A stretch of DNA of 64,000 bases from Phellopilus nigrolimitatus (Eukaryota > Basidiomycota > Agaricomycetes > Hymenochaetales > Hymenochaetaceae). Each line of letters opens with the position of its first letter. The stretch's first letter is position 1. Positions 1-9,923 of the stretch are shown piece by piece. The stretch lies in contig JAJOHG010000003.1 of NCBI GenBank assembly GCA_021029095.1, positions 1,576,965 through 1,640,964 on the forward strand, in the 5' to 3' direction. The position numbers and the translations under genes were made by a program. Under the pieces are notes generated by a model. That model ran no database searches and was not told where the DNA came from. It saw only the letters and a program-made list of their open reading frames with translations.

Positions 1-458
1 TTCTACAAGAGTTCCGGGCTGGTACAAGACTCTAATAAAAAAAGCAAGAATAAATAAATAAATAAAAATGGAATGGGTACTCGACGCTGTGGCGAGACCG
101 CACCAATTTCCTCAAGCGCCTCGTGATCTAATTCCAAAGTCTCACGTGTTTGTCTCTCCGGGACCGAGGGACAGACATCATCCACGTCGTCGACAACCTG
201 GACAACGTCGACGGCAAAGTCGTTTTATTTTTTCTGAGCAGCGCATCGGGTCTTTACCAGCCGCGCAACGTTATGACGTCCTTCGAGGTGCGGCACCGTC
301 GTAAACAACGTTTGTAAATTACTTCTGCTAAACAGCCCTGCACACACGGAACTTAGTCGTCCTCGCGAACTACCAAGAGGCGCTGCTCGATGCGCGTAAG
401 ATGGGCTGGCGAGATAGGGGCGAGCCTGCCAATTCTTGCAAGTCTCGCAAAGCAATGA
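1..458. repeat. Rearranged flank of F-box copy A
   Basis: This stretch is a mosaic of pieces found elsewhere in the window. Bases 1-33 are the reverse complement of the segment near 35913-35946 and resemble 40297-40330. Bases about 55-95 match, on the same strand, the segments near 33465-33505 and 37860-37900 that lie behind the 3' ends of copies B and C. Bases about 105-165 resemble 40440-40520. Gene A therefore arrived in, or was later surrounded by, scrambled parts of the same duplicated family. No gene of its own is supported here. Confidence 0.7.
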
Positions 459-658
459 TCGCGAGTCCCGACAGGTTTGCTGCCTGCCCCGCGCGAACTT
501 AGTCCCGAAGCCATCCACCAAGGAGTATCCGCCACACGGTAACTGGTTACGAGCCTGGCGCTAACTGCCTCTGAGTCCTGGCAGCTTAGTCCCGCAGCCA
601 TCCACCATGGAGTATCCGCCACATGGTAACTGGTTACGAGCCTGGCGCAAACTGCTTG
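459..658 (+). repeat. Promoter minisatellite of copy A
   Basis: Two degenerate units, the second shortened, of the roughly 108-bp repeat found upstream of copies B, C and D. Each unit has a core CCATCCACC-GAGTATCCGCCAC followed by the dyad GTAACTGGTTAC, at 539-550 and 626-637. The array ends about 60 bp before the chosen start codon of copy A, so it lies in the promoter or 5' untranslated region. Confidence 0.8.
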
Positions 659-713
659 AGGTGTTTAAAAATGCGAGCCCTGTTGTGTACATTGGCCATC
701 GAACCATTCAGAA

Positions 714-2263
714 ATGTCTTCCGACAAAGCTTTGTGGCTAAAGCGCCTCGGTGCGCTGGATCAACACGATGCACCCGATCTGCCCCCTCATGTTTCCCTC
801 AACGACCTCACCTCGGAAGAACTGCGCACCCTAGTTGAGCGCGCACAGCGGCGCTATCGCAACAGCACCGACCCCGCCCCGCTGCGACCAACACGCAAAA
901 CCACGATACGTATTAAACCTGCGATAGATGAGTCACGTGACTCGCTTAGTGTCCTTACTGCGAAAGCGGAGCAGCTCACCGTCCGGCCTGTGGACACGGA
1001 GCTGCTCCCTGGCGGTGCGCTCCTCCTCGTACATTTGGAAGATGACTTGCAGTGCTGGACCGTGCCAGGCGGCGAGCGTGTCTGGAGTCACCGTGACGAT
1101 GGCCCATATGAAACAAAGGGGATGAAAGTGCTCCGCTTCGCTTATGATATGCAGACGAACGGCGACGTGCACGTGCTCGTGGTGACGGAATCTTTTGATG
1201 AACTTGTCCGCGAAAGGTAAGAAATATGATGTCGACGGAGCATTTGAGTCTGCTATCTCATTTCTGCTTTTCAGGACTGTCACGATATTTACAATCTCGC
1301 CCCACGAAAAGTCTGCATGTCAATCTGATACTTCATTGCTGTGCAGGACTCTCAAGTCGTTCTGGAAAAAGCCTACTAGCCTGCTTTACAAATACACGCC
1401 GAAAGAACTTGAAAAAACATATATTTATTATATTGTGGGATTTGCAAAGCTAAGTGGCGATATATTGGCAGTCTCCGTAGGGAACGATCTTCTCGTGACA
1501 TTCTGGGAAGAAAAACGCTCTGTCCTAATCCCCGGCGTATGTATTTATATTTTATGAACGCACATGAGATGAACTGGACTGATGCTTTTCTTCTGTACAG
1601 TGTTCTTGCCATGACGTCCACTTTGTAGATGGCTATCTCATTGGCGTGTTCTGTCTCCAGTTGAACTGGTCAATCATCGCCTTCCGGCTTTCGTCCATAC
1701 GCAACGTCCGGCTTAGGGCTTCCGCGTCAGGCGCGACGCAGATTTCGACGCTAGAGGGTGACATTCCCCATGCCAGCTGCCTCGGCCCGCGCCGTAATGT
1801 GAAAACTCTTCCGGATACTGCAAGGCTGTCCATCTGCACCTTCCATTGGAAGTCCGAAGCGGATCGAAAGCGGAAAGGCGTCTCTATTACTATGTTGGCA
1901 GAACCAGAAATCTGCCCTGTGCTGTACTCCTTCCTCTTGGAGTTCCCTGCAGTTACAGTCGGTCCAAACGCCAGACTTCCCTCTATCACACACGTTGAGC
2001 GTCCGGGGACTACAACATTTGACCCGCACTTTCACAAGTACACGGACCGGCCTTCGCAGGCTGGCTCGGTATTGATGCACTCCAGTGATACTGGCGTTGA
2101 CCGCCGAGAGGACGTGTGGGTGTTCGCTACCATCTCTAGCAAGGGAAAATTGGAGCACCGTACACTCAGCATGCCGCACGCTGACATTGCGAAAGTGGAG
2201 TTCTACAGCGGCGCGCTCTACTTTGTGACGCAGGGATCCGTCGTCATCCAGTACCTTGACTGA
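714..2263 (+). CDS. F-box family protein copy A, F-box exon missing
   Basis: Exons 714-1216, 1275-1536 and 1601-2263 splice in frame with GTAAG/CAG and GTATGT/CAG introns to give about 475 aa. The protein aligns along its length with copies B, C and D. It contains the segment LLPGGALLLV followed by a CW-VPGGE-VWSH motif and a later GNDLLVTFW motif, both typical of beta-propeller blades. Unlike the other copies it lacks the first exon and the start of the second, which encode the F-box; the start ATG is joined directly to the codons for SSDKALWLKRL, which correspond to SNKISWLERL in the others. The middle exon is 57 bp longer than in B and D, in frame. The frame is open throughout. Without an F-box it could not bind Skp1, so it may act as a decoy, have another role, or be an early-stage pseudogene. 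Function is inferred from family architecture only. Confidence 0.75.
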
Positions 2264-3866
2264 AGCTTTGTATTGTTTTCCGGTAGACACCTAGATCGCA
2301 GTATATCGTAATCGCAGAGACTCAATACTGCTTGCCGGTGGAAATGCCGTATAGTAAATAATGAAATGTCAGGTGCAATTGAATTTCGACACGCAGGATC
2401 TTGCCCTAAAAAAGGTTTGTAACTGTATGCCGGGTGCGGCACCGATCAGCAAGACCATCCGCAGTTGTCTAGCCATTTGCTTCTCATTTCCTCCTCCCCT
2501 TTTTCAATTGTGACTCGAAGAGCTTGGAGACAAGCACAAAGAATAACGGCTTCTTTATATCAAATTGCCCCGCACACTCCATCTATAGCTGACTTCGCTA
2601 CTTCTCGGTAGATGCTTGAATGACCGCCAGATCTCCACACCTCTCGAGTTCCGCTCCCCTGCATGGCCTAGATTTCAGTGTCACAAAGTAAAAAGTTGAT
2701 GAAGAAGTGTGTACAAGCTCAACACTGTGGGGTACCGTAGGTGAAAGGAGCAGGATAGCAGGCAAAGAGGAGACAGATATGAGTGGCTTGGCGGGTGGAA
2801 GGTGTATGCTGAATGGCAGACAGAAAGCCGTATACTGTACGTCCCTGAATGCAAATCATAATAGCGTTCTCCAGTGTTGGGATAGCCATGCTTTCTTGAC
2901 TCAGGAGAAAGGCGACACATACCGGAAGGGCAGCCGTGGTTGGGATGAGTGGGAAAATAACAGCAAATGACCCTTTCCTACAAATCAGCCTAGGAAGCCA
3001 TCGAGGAAGCCTTCAGCGAAATCAGCGCCATTTCTCGCAGTTAACGAGGTGAGAGATGGTATGAAATATCCATTTCGAGGTCTGGTTCGAAAACCTACCG
3101 ACAAAAATAAAGTTCAACACTTTCTGAGTTCGGATTCAAGCGTTTCGGGTTTATTGAAACAGATTATTTCAACAAGTCCAAGGAAAGAGCACAAAATTTG
3201 AGCATGCGTATGGACATATGCGTAAGTATGACTTTGATTTCTTTTCATCGTGCGATTTGCATCGTTCGCGCAAACCCTACATATAAACGCGCGTGGTCTT
3301 TGCCATTACAAACCTGCCGCGACGCTGTTCATCCATGCCTCTTCGGTACTTCAGCGTCCATGTACGTGTTGATGAAGAAGCGTAATTCCCGCACTTAGTG
3401 TTGAGCCCTCAATAAAGGTCCAACATGCATGCAATGGCAAGGTGGCAATTCTGTAAAAGTAAGCTTTCTCAACAGGTAACATGCGAAGTCCAAAGGAAAA
3501 TGGATGGCAGACTCCAACGAAGGCAATTGACCTATTTGGCAAGCAGTGAGCTGTATGGCCGGAAAACGAATGCGCATCAAGGACAGTGTATGGCGAACAG
3601 ATTTAGGAGATTCCGAAAACATAATGCATTGCTTCGAGCGACAGCGTATAAAGATATGTTATCGTCAAAGGCAGCGTACTTCTCTTTTATAATCTATCGA
3701 TCTGACGACCCTTTATGCGTCCCAACAGCAGTAGACAAACCAAGAGCAGAAACTTTCGGGTAATAAAATAAAATAAAATAAGCTTCGAAAATGCCGGAAA
3801 GAGCGTAATAACGCACTGTGTACCGCGGTAACACCATCGAGACCACCAGCCCTCAATACCACTTCT
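2264..3866. other. Intergenic, no supported gene
   Basis: The first 150 bp continue the family's 3' flank; they match the sequence behind copy D, including the shared run TATAGTAAATAATGAAATG. The rest is AT-rich with only short overlapping ORFs (at most 112 codons, 3425-3763) that show no recognisable motif or clear splice structure. Confidence 0.5.
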
Positions 3867-4277
3867 TCAATGCGACAGGTACTTCCTACCCTTGGCCCGC
3901 CGCCGTACGAGAATCTTCCGGCCAGACACCGAGCGCTTGCGCGCGAGGAAGCCAAACTTGCGTTTGCGCTTGCGCTGCGACGGCTGGTACTCCGTTCCGC
4001 GCGCCGCGTGCCGGACCTGCTGAAGCTGCGGGGCCGCCTGCTGTGCTTGGGACAGCAGTGAAAGTGTGGGAAGGCGTGCGTGTAAAGGGTGCGGGATGAA
4101 GGACGGGCGGAGGTGTGCGCGGAGAGAGAGCAGGCTGAAGCTCGGGCTCGGCAAAGCCGTAGACGTTGACGGCGACGCCGATGTTGGGTGCGCAGACACC
4201 CTCGAAAGCGCCGAACGCGACGATTGCGCACGCAGCGTCGAGAACGCTGATGCCAGCGAGCGGGGTAGGCGGGGCAT
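3867..4277 (-). CDS. MRPL34: Mitochondrial ribosomal protein bL34m
   Basis: This single exon encodes about 136 aa. The last 45 residues are the highly conserved bL34 core: a [16 protein letters not shown] segment, then [21 protein letters not shown] and a C-terminal LSH. bL34 binds 23S-type rRNA in the large subunit of the mitochondrial ribosome. The first 90 residues are rich in Arg, Ser, Ala and Leu with few acidic residues, as expected of a mitochondrial presequence. The start at 4277 gives the N-terminus [12 protein letters not shown]; an upstream in-frame ATG at 4409 would add 44 residues and seems less likely. A palindromic double E-box lies 53-72 bp upstream of the chosen start. Identity is secure; the exact start is not. 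Confidence 0.9.
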   Translation of the reverse strand: MPRLPRSLASAFSTLRAQSSRSALSRVSAHPTSASPSTSTALPSPSFSLLSLRAHLRPSFIPHPLHARLPTLSLLSQAQQAAPQLQQVRHAARGTEYQPSQRKRKRKFGFLARKRSVSGRKILVRRRAKGRKYLSH

Positions 4278-4329
4278 GCTTGACGTCGGGAGTCTGGACG
4301 ACCGAGAGCAGAAGAAAAGCGCCAGTAGC

Positions 4330-4349
4330 AAGCACGTGATCACGTGCTT
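4330..4349. promoter_or_regulatory. Perfect 20-bp palindrome with two CACGTG E-boxes
   Basis: The sequence AAGCACGTGATCACGTGCTT is its own reverse complement and holds two CACGTG cores, just upstream of the MRPL34 start. CACGTG is the classic site of bHLH factors such as Cbf1, which is linked to respiratory and mitochondrial genes in fungi. Binding here is inference. Confidence 0.5.
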
Positions 4350-5090
4350 GACTTCGACGCGTGTGTTTTGCTGTGTATTTGGAGTTGTTTGTTTTTGACA
4401 TGCGAGCACTCTGATGAGGCGAGCATAAGTGTTTCCTCTGCCTGCTACTATGTCGCTTGCCAGTTGTATAAGATTTGCGCATTACGCGCTCAGTCTAAGT
4501 ATTATTGAATGTTTCACGTGTGCAACAGTGCAATAAATGCTAGGATGTCCGAAGACGCGTAGAGTAAATGCTATGGTATGTAATCTGCGCATATCCCATA
4601 CTCGATCTCATAACGAAAAAAAAGTAAGCGATTCCTCATTCAGCCACAATACTTGGATGCATTTTTCGGTGATAAATATGGAGAACATGGGTTCGGTGGG
4701 TTAAGGATATCAAGAATTAGATAATCGATGCTGTAGAGAGTGCTCAAGTAAACGTCGACGCTGCAGAAACATCGCTGAAGACATGGTCTTGTATCTTATG
4801 ACGTATGATTGTGTCAGCGTGGATGACGAATTTGATTTATGAGAGGCCCATGGAATGGTCCATCATCGCTGCTACTCTGAAATAGGATGAGTGTTAGCTA
4901 TATAATTGAACAAAACCGACACATTCACGACTGTTCCTTCACAGAGTATAAGACACGTACCGAAGAAATACAAACACATCCGACACAAATGTGAAAAGCT
5001 ACACCGCGTTGGCACGACCGCAAGCTTAAATACGTCGCGGAAAGTATTGAGACCTTGTCGAAGGACGTTGGACGGGAGTTTTCTTACCTT
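4350..5090. other. Intergenic, no supported gene
   Basis: AT-rich spacer between two genes that both read leftward. It holds the upstream region of MRPL34 and the 3' side of the gene at 5091-5774. I see no RNA gene, repeat or convincing ORF. Confidence 0.5.
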
Positions 5091-5774
5091 TCACATCCTT
5101 CTAGCATAGTTTTCCCTTCCATAAGAAGCCATTTGCCCAATGCCAACCTTAACTCCGTCGCTGACAGCGTTCAATCCACCCATCTGCCCAACGGCGTATG
5201 GGCCATCAGAATTATAAAGAGGAAGCGCGGTCGTATGTCCGTGGTTCGCGAAAACACCGACGCTCTGCTGCACGCCGCTGAAAAACCCGCCACCCAACTG
5301 CTGGGCGTTCACGGGGGACACAGCGCCGTGGGTCTGCAATACGTTCCCGAAGAGGTGCGGCAGATTCTCGAACCCCGCGTGGTTTATGGCAGCAGAGCCC
5401 GCGGAAGCGAACAACGAGTCGAGGCCGATGCCTGCGCCTCCGACGGCACCGGAGACGGCGCAGGGCAGGGCCCAGTCCCGGACGACGTGCCTGGGCAGGG
5501 AACGGTATCCCCGCCGCGCCCACTCGCTCTCGAGCATGGCGAGTTTCTGATACGCAATGTGGACGGACCGGGTCGCGACGGCGCTGCTTGCCATGCTCGT
5601 TCCCGCCGTCAGAGGGGCGAGGGCGAGGCCTGTGCCGATCGAGCACCCGGCGGCGGCGATCTCGCGGCGCTTTTTGTATATGTTTTTGGCGAGCTCCCTG
5701 TCTGAGTAGTATGGCCTGCAGATCTTCCTGCGATAGTGCTTGCAGTCGAGGTGCAGAAACTCTGTGAGTGCCAT
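5091..5774 (-). CDS. Hypothetical protein with Gly/Ala-rich hydrophobic segments
   Basis: An uninterrupted 227-aa ORF starting MALTEFLHLDCKHY. A basic N-terminal part (about residues 1-36) is followed by two hydrophobic, small-residue-rich stretches at about 40-65 and 103-125, separated by a charged helix-like segment ending in ESEWARRGY. The C-terminal third is rich in Gly, Asn and His. The small-residue stretches could insert in or lie on membranes. I do not recognise the family. The ORF is the longest in its region and has no stop or intron signal within it, which supports it as a gene. It reads in the same direction as its neighbour MRPL34, 813 bp away. Confidence 0.6.
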   Translation of the reverse strand: MALTEFLHLDCKHYRRKICRPYYSDRELAKNIYKKRREIAAAGCSIGTGLALAPLTAGTSMASSAVATRSVHIAYQKLAMLESEWARRGYRSLPRHVVRDWALPCAVSGAVGGAGIGLDSLFASAGSAAINHAGFENLPHLFGNVLQTHGAVSPVNAQQLGGGFFSGVQQSVGVFANHGHTTALPLYNSDGPYAVGQMGGLNAVSDGVKVGIGQMASYGRENYARRM

Positions 5775-6606
5775 GGCTTTAGAGAAAATAGAGATTGCGC
5801 GGTAGTGAGCTTTGGAGGTCTAAGCCCTTCGATGAGCTGATGGGGTTTTGTAGCAGCATCTGAAGACTGTACTGCAATAAGATACCTCTGTATAAAGAAA
5901 GGTATTGGGGCTGCTCACAATTACGAGCATGAATATATATTTTTAGGGACTTGTATCCCTAGAACGTGGCAATATCAGAGCATGACCGATTTTTTAGGAC
6001 TTCCCAGGACAGCCTACGCCTAAGAGTAACTGCCAAAGTTGGTGAATACCATCACCGCGTCAAAATCAGCTCGTGGATAGCTATGAACTCACCTTGGACT
6101 TTCATTTAGATGGCGAATTCGACCTATCCGCATGATCGCCTTCGGACCACGTGTGTCTTTATGGCTGTGCCTACGCAGGGGTTCCTAGTGAGAGGATCAT
6201 CAAAATATCGAGGATTCGAATGCGGACCTCGGCCTTGTCGGCGAGCCGCGAGTCTTTAGCAAAGTATATGATTCTACATAGTTGGCCCAAGCACCGTTTT
6301 GCTATCCCTCCCGCCCCCTCAAGCAGAAAGGGACGTGGGCGTCATCAGCTGCTATGTTCATTGTCAGGTCCTGAAAAGCTTTAGCGTTAGACAAGCTCGA
6401 AGCTTTTAGTTGTAAGCGCGAAGATTTGACGCCGACTGTAAAGTGCAGAGTTCGTCATATGACCACCTCGTCGAGAATCGAGATGCGCAAGCTCTTCCAA
6501 TAATGCTTCTTAACTCGAGCTTTAAAGGTTCAGGTAAACGAAAGTGCCCGTAACAATAAAATTTAAGCATGCAATCGTTTTGTTTGGGGATAAACATTTT
6601 GGGGAG
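5775..6606. other. Intergenic, no supported gene
   Basis: Upstream region of the gene at 5091-5774 and 3' region of the permease gene. It contains only short ORFs without motifs; no repeat or RNA gene is visible. Confidence 0.5.
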
Positions 6607-8977
6607 TCAAGCTACAACCTTCATGCCTGTGTTGTCGACGGCTGCTTCATGGTCAACTACCTCGACCTCGGCCTCCTGCATCTCAGAGAGCATCTCGTGT
6701 GGCAGGATTAGGTTGAGGATCACGGCGACGATGCCGGCAGCGAGGACTGCGTGCTTCCCATCAGTTTCCCTCATCCTCTTGCGTCCGAACAGAAGGAAAA
6801 GGGAACTCACAAGGCGTGCTGAGCACGATCGTGATCGAGTCGAAGAGGCCCTGCAGGCCGCTGCTCGGGTTATTAACGCCGTCGAACAGGTGCTCGAAGA
6901 TCGCGGGCATGAGCAGGTCGCCAACGCCGAAGGACAGCGCGCCGGCGAGCACGAAGCGGTCGCGCCGCGTCCAGCGCAGGTACGCGAGCACGCGCACGCC
7001 GGACACCATCACGCTCGCGAAGAGGAACGTCGTCACGCCGCCGAGCACCGAGTTCGGGACTGTCGGGCGAAGAGCGCTCAGCTGCTGGTGCATATGCGCA
7101 GGCGGGAGAAGGTCTACGCACTTGCGAGGAAGACCCCCGAGATCTTCCCGAGGACCCCGAAGAGGATGAGGAAGAAGCAGCAGAATTTACCCGCGGTGCG
7201 GTTCGCGCAGCGCGTGATGGCGATTACGCCGTTGTTCTATGAACGGCCTATCCGTTAGCTCAGCTTAATGTATATAACTTTAAACCCTACCTGAGCGAAC
7301 ACCGACAGAGGCGCGACGGTGAAGAGAGCAGATATGAAACCACCGATGCCGTCAGACTGAAGACAAGTCCGGGAATGAGCCATCAATTCTACCTGTCCCA
7401 AAAATAAGAAAATAAAAGGCATACAAGTACGCCGCCCTGAATTCGCCGGTCGAAGTTGGGACCGTCGACCTCGACACGCGAGACTTCGGCGGATGCTGTG
7501 ATGTCACCGATGGCCTCCATAGCCACCGAAACTAAGCAAACATTGATTAATCCATCTGCGAGTAATTCAAAATACAGATCACACACTGTAGACAGCCAAC
7601 ATCGGTAGGATGGCGGGGGGATAGACGCGGATCTTGAAAGTATGTACCCTTCAGAAAATCAAAACTAATTGAGTCGTTACTTAATATTATCGAAATGCGA
7701 TGAACGTACCAAAGGAACGTGATCGCAGGCGCGGTAGTGATGCTGCTCCCGTCAATGTAGCCTGCGGCGCCGGCGACGATACAGCCTACGGCAAGACCCA
7801 CGATGATGGACACGTTTTTGAGGAACGGTGAGCCGAAGAGTTCCGTGAGGACGATGCTGACGAACGTAAGGAAGCCGAGGCCGATGAACTCCGGAGAGCC
7901 CCACCTGCAACGAAATGTAAGTCATGAATTTCCGGAGAAAAGGGAAAGAAATAATAGTGGGTCCGTATACGCACGGAAGAGGCCTGGGTGCATTGATGTC
8001 CGGGCAGAGCTGGAAGAGGCCGCTGGTGGGGCGGCTCATGCAGTCGTTCGAGCCGCCACCCCAGTCCGCAATGCCCGAGGAGCCGATGAGCGACGCGCCG
8101 ATCATGAGGATGACCGTGCCAGTCACCATGGGCGGGAATACTCGCTGCAGGATCCGCACGGGGACGAAAGACATGAACATCTCGAGAAACGAGCAGATCA
8201 GGGAGGTTCCTGCGTATGAATTGCTTGAGTCAGGAGTGAGCGGGGGTTCGTGCAGAGCACCTACCGAGCAGCATCCCATACGCGTCTGGGCAAGCGTCTC
8301 GCGTGACCGTCCCGTCGGCGGCAGTGGTGCTCGTACAAGTTCCATTTGCATAAAGTGCATCGAAAATCTGAATTTCCAATTGTTTTGTCGGTGGTGAGAT
8401 TTCCTTTTTTTCAATTTCGAGACTTACTGCAGTTGCGGTACTGAGAGTAGCAAAACTCGTTCCGACAACCGAAAGCAGGCCCGTTCCCAGATAATAGTTC
8501 CTAAACAGCCTTATCCCTGACATCTGGACCAGACTCAAAATACCTTGCAATGAAATGGATAAGGCACCGAAAAAATAAAGTTAGGAAGAAGTTTAACTCA
8601 CCACAGCCGATCAAAGAAGACGAAACCATGTATGCCTGCAGTGACGAATCCAGGTTCAATGCACTCGCGAATATGATGGGAGGCGCTATGAGACCGGCAA
8701 GCATAGCCAGCGCGTGCTGGAGACCCGAGCTCGCCGCGAGGACGATCGGGAGGTCCGCGTCAAGCGCGTAGAACGGCGGCAGACGGCGCGTCTGCATCCT
8801 CGGCAGCGTCGGCGTGCAGAGCCAAGCATAGTCGTAGTCGCCCAACCAGCCGTCTCTCGTTGTGACCTTGCGCACGGCGCGCTGCACCTTGTCCCGGACG
8901 ACGGTCGGACGCGGCGCAGCTGTCGGCGGCGGCGTCGGTGCCAGCTGCTCTTTCGTGACGGACTGGACGTCGGACAT
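6607..8977 (-). CDS. NCS2-family purine (uric acid-xanthine) permease
   Basis: About eleven exons can be joined in frame, from MSDVQSVTKEQ at 8977 to the stop at 6607. The protein is a plasma-membrane proton symporter of the nucleobase-ascorbate transporter family, like Aspergillus UapA/UapC. Family marks in order: a cytoplasmic N-terminus with a TTRDGWLGDYDYAWL-like lead; the QH motif in GLQHALAMLAG; GSPEFIGLGF; the MEAIGDITAS helix with its conserved acidic residue; and the NCS2 signature QNNGVIAITR, split by an intron after the Q. About fourteen membrane segments are expected from the family, and the length fits. Short introns (for example the 64-bp one near the 3' end with a CTGAT branch site) were placed by motif continuity. 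Substrate choice among uric acid, xanthine and other purines cannot be read from this. Confidence 0.92.
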
Positions 8978-9923
8978 GGTTGCGAAGCAGAAGCAAAGCT
9001 ACAGACCACCCAAAGATCCGAGAGCTGTTTTAATCCGTGCATGAGGCTGTGACGATAAGGAGTCCGAAATCACACGTCGAGAAGATAAGAAAGGTGCCTA
9101 AGTTCCTGTATGATATCAAGTTATCATGGATATCCGAAAACCCGCCAAAATTTGTCAGCTCATTGAGTCGCGTATCAGGCACGTGACTGGCATGATAATA
9201 AACGGGAGCAAAGAGTCGTCGTAGAAAAAGGGCGCATCAAATGCGTGGGAAGGTGGTTTCTTTCGACATTCATGGCCTATTTTGGAAATTGCGGCCGCTG
9301 CGGCGGCGCATACGCCCAAACTTGAAGAAACTGTTGAAAAATCGCATTTTTCTTGCTTGAGCTCTTACACACTGCACCTGGAAGAGCGGTCCTCCGTTTC
9401 CGCTGTGTCATTGTTAATCCATATGACTGCTCTGATGTAAAACATAGAGTGCAATCGTAGAAGGTCATTTGATGAAATCGGTGTGAAAGCAAAGTAAGCA
9501 TCAAATTTTGAAGAAGAGTGAAACCACAAGGTCGTGTGGAGAGACGGCCGAACAGACAGTTTCGGGACATCTCGCCATTCTGCACTTATCATGAGTATTT
9601 AGTAGTATCACGTACTATGTCATACACGCATTATTAGCTAGAATTCCTTGAAGGGACCTCCGAGTTTGAAAATCCTCGTTGTCCGTTCATTATTTCCGCA
9701 TACTCTGGAGCTGCTGGAATTTGCGACTTCAAAAGATTATTTGAATAAATTTGAATTTTGGGCGAACTTGCGCCACCAAGTCGATCATCGACGTAAAAGG
9801 ATATCCACGTGCAAATCTGGACAATTCACGCGTCACAGCGCGCGTCGGACACACTACATAGTATATATCTCCGCTTATACTGTCCACTTGCTTGAGTTCG
9901 CTGCTCGCTGTAGAGGTCGACTT
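8978..9923. other. Divergent promoter region between permease and VPS41
   Basis: Spacer of 946 bp shared by two diverging genes. Short ORFs in it show no motifs. No repeat was noticed. Confidence 0.5.

Noticed and set aside
3886..4482. 198-codon minus-strand ORF overlapping MRPL34 in another frame
   Set aside because: It has a hydrophobic stretch, but the bL34 core is unmistakable in the other frame. Dual coding cannot be excluded, only not supported.
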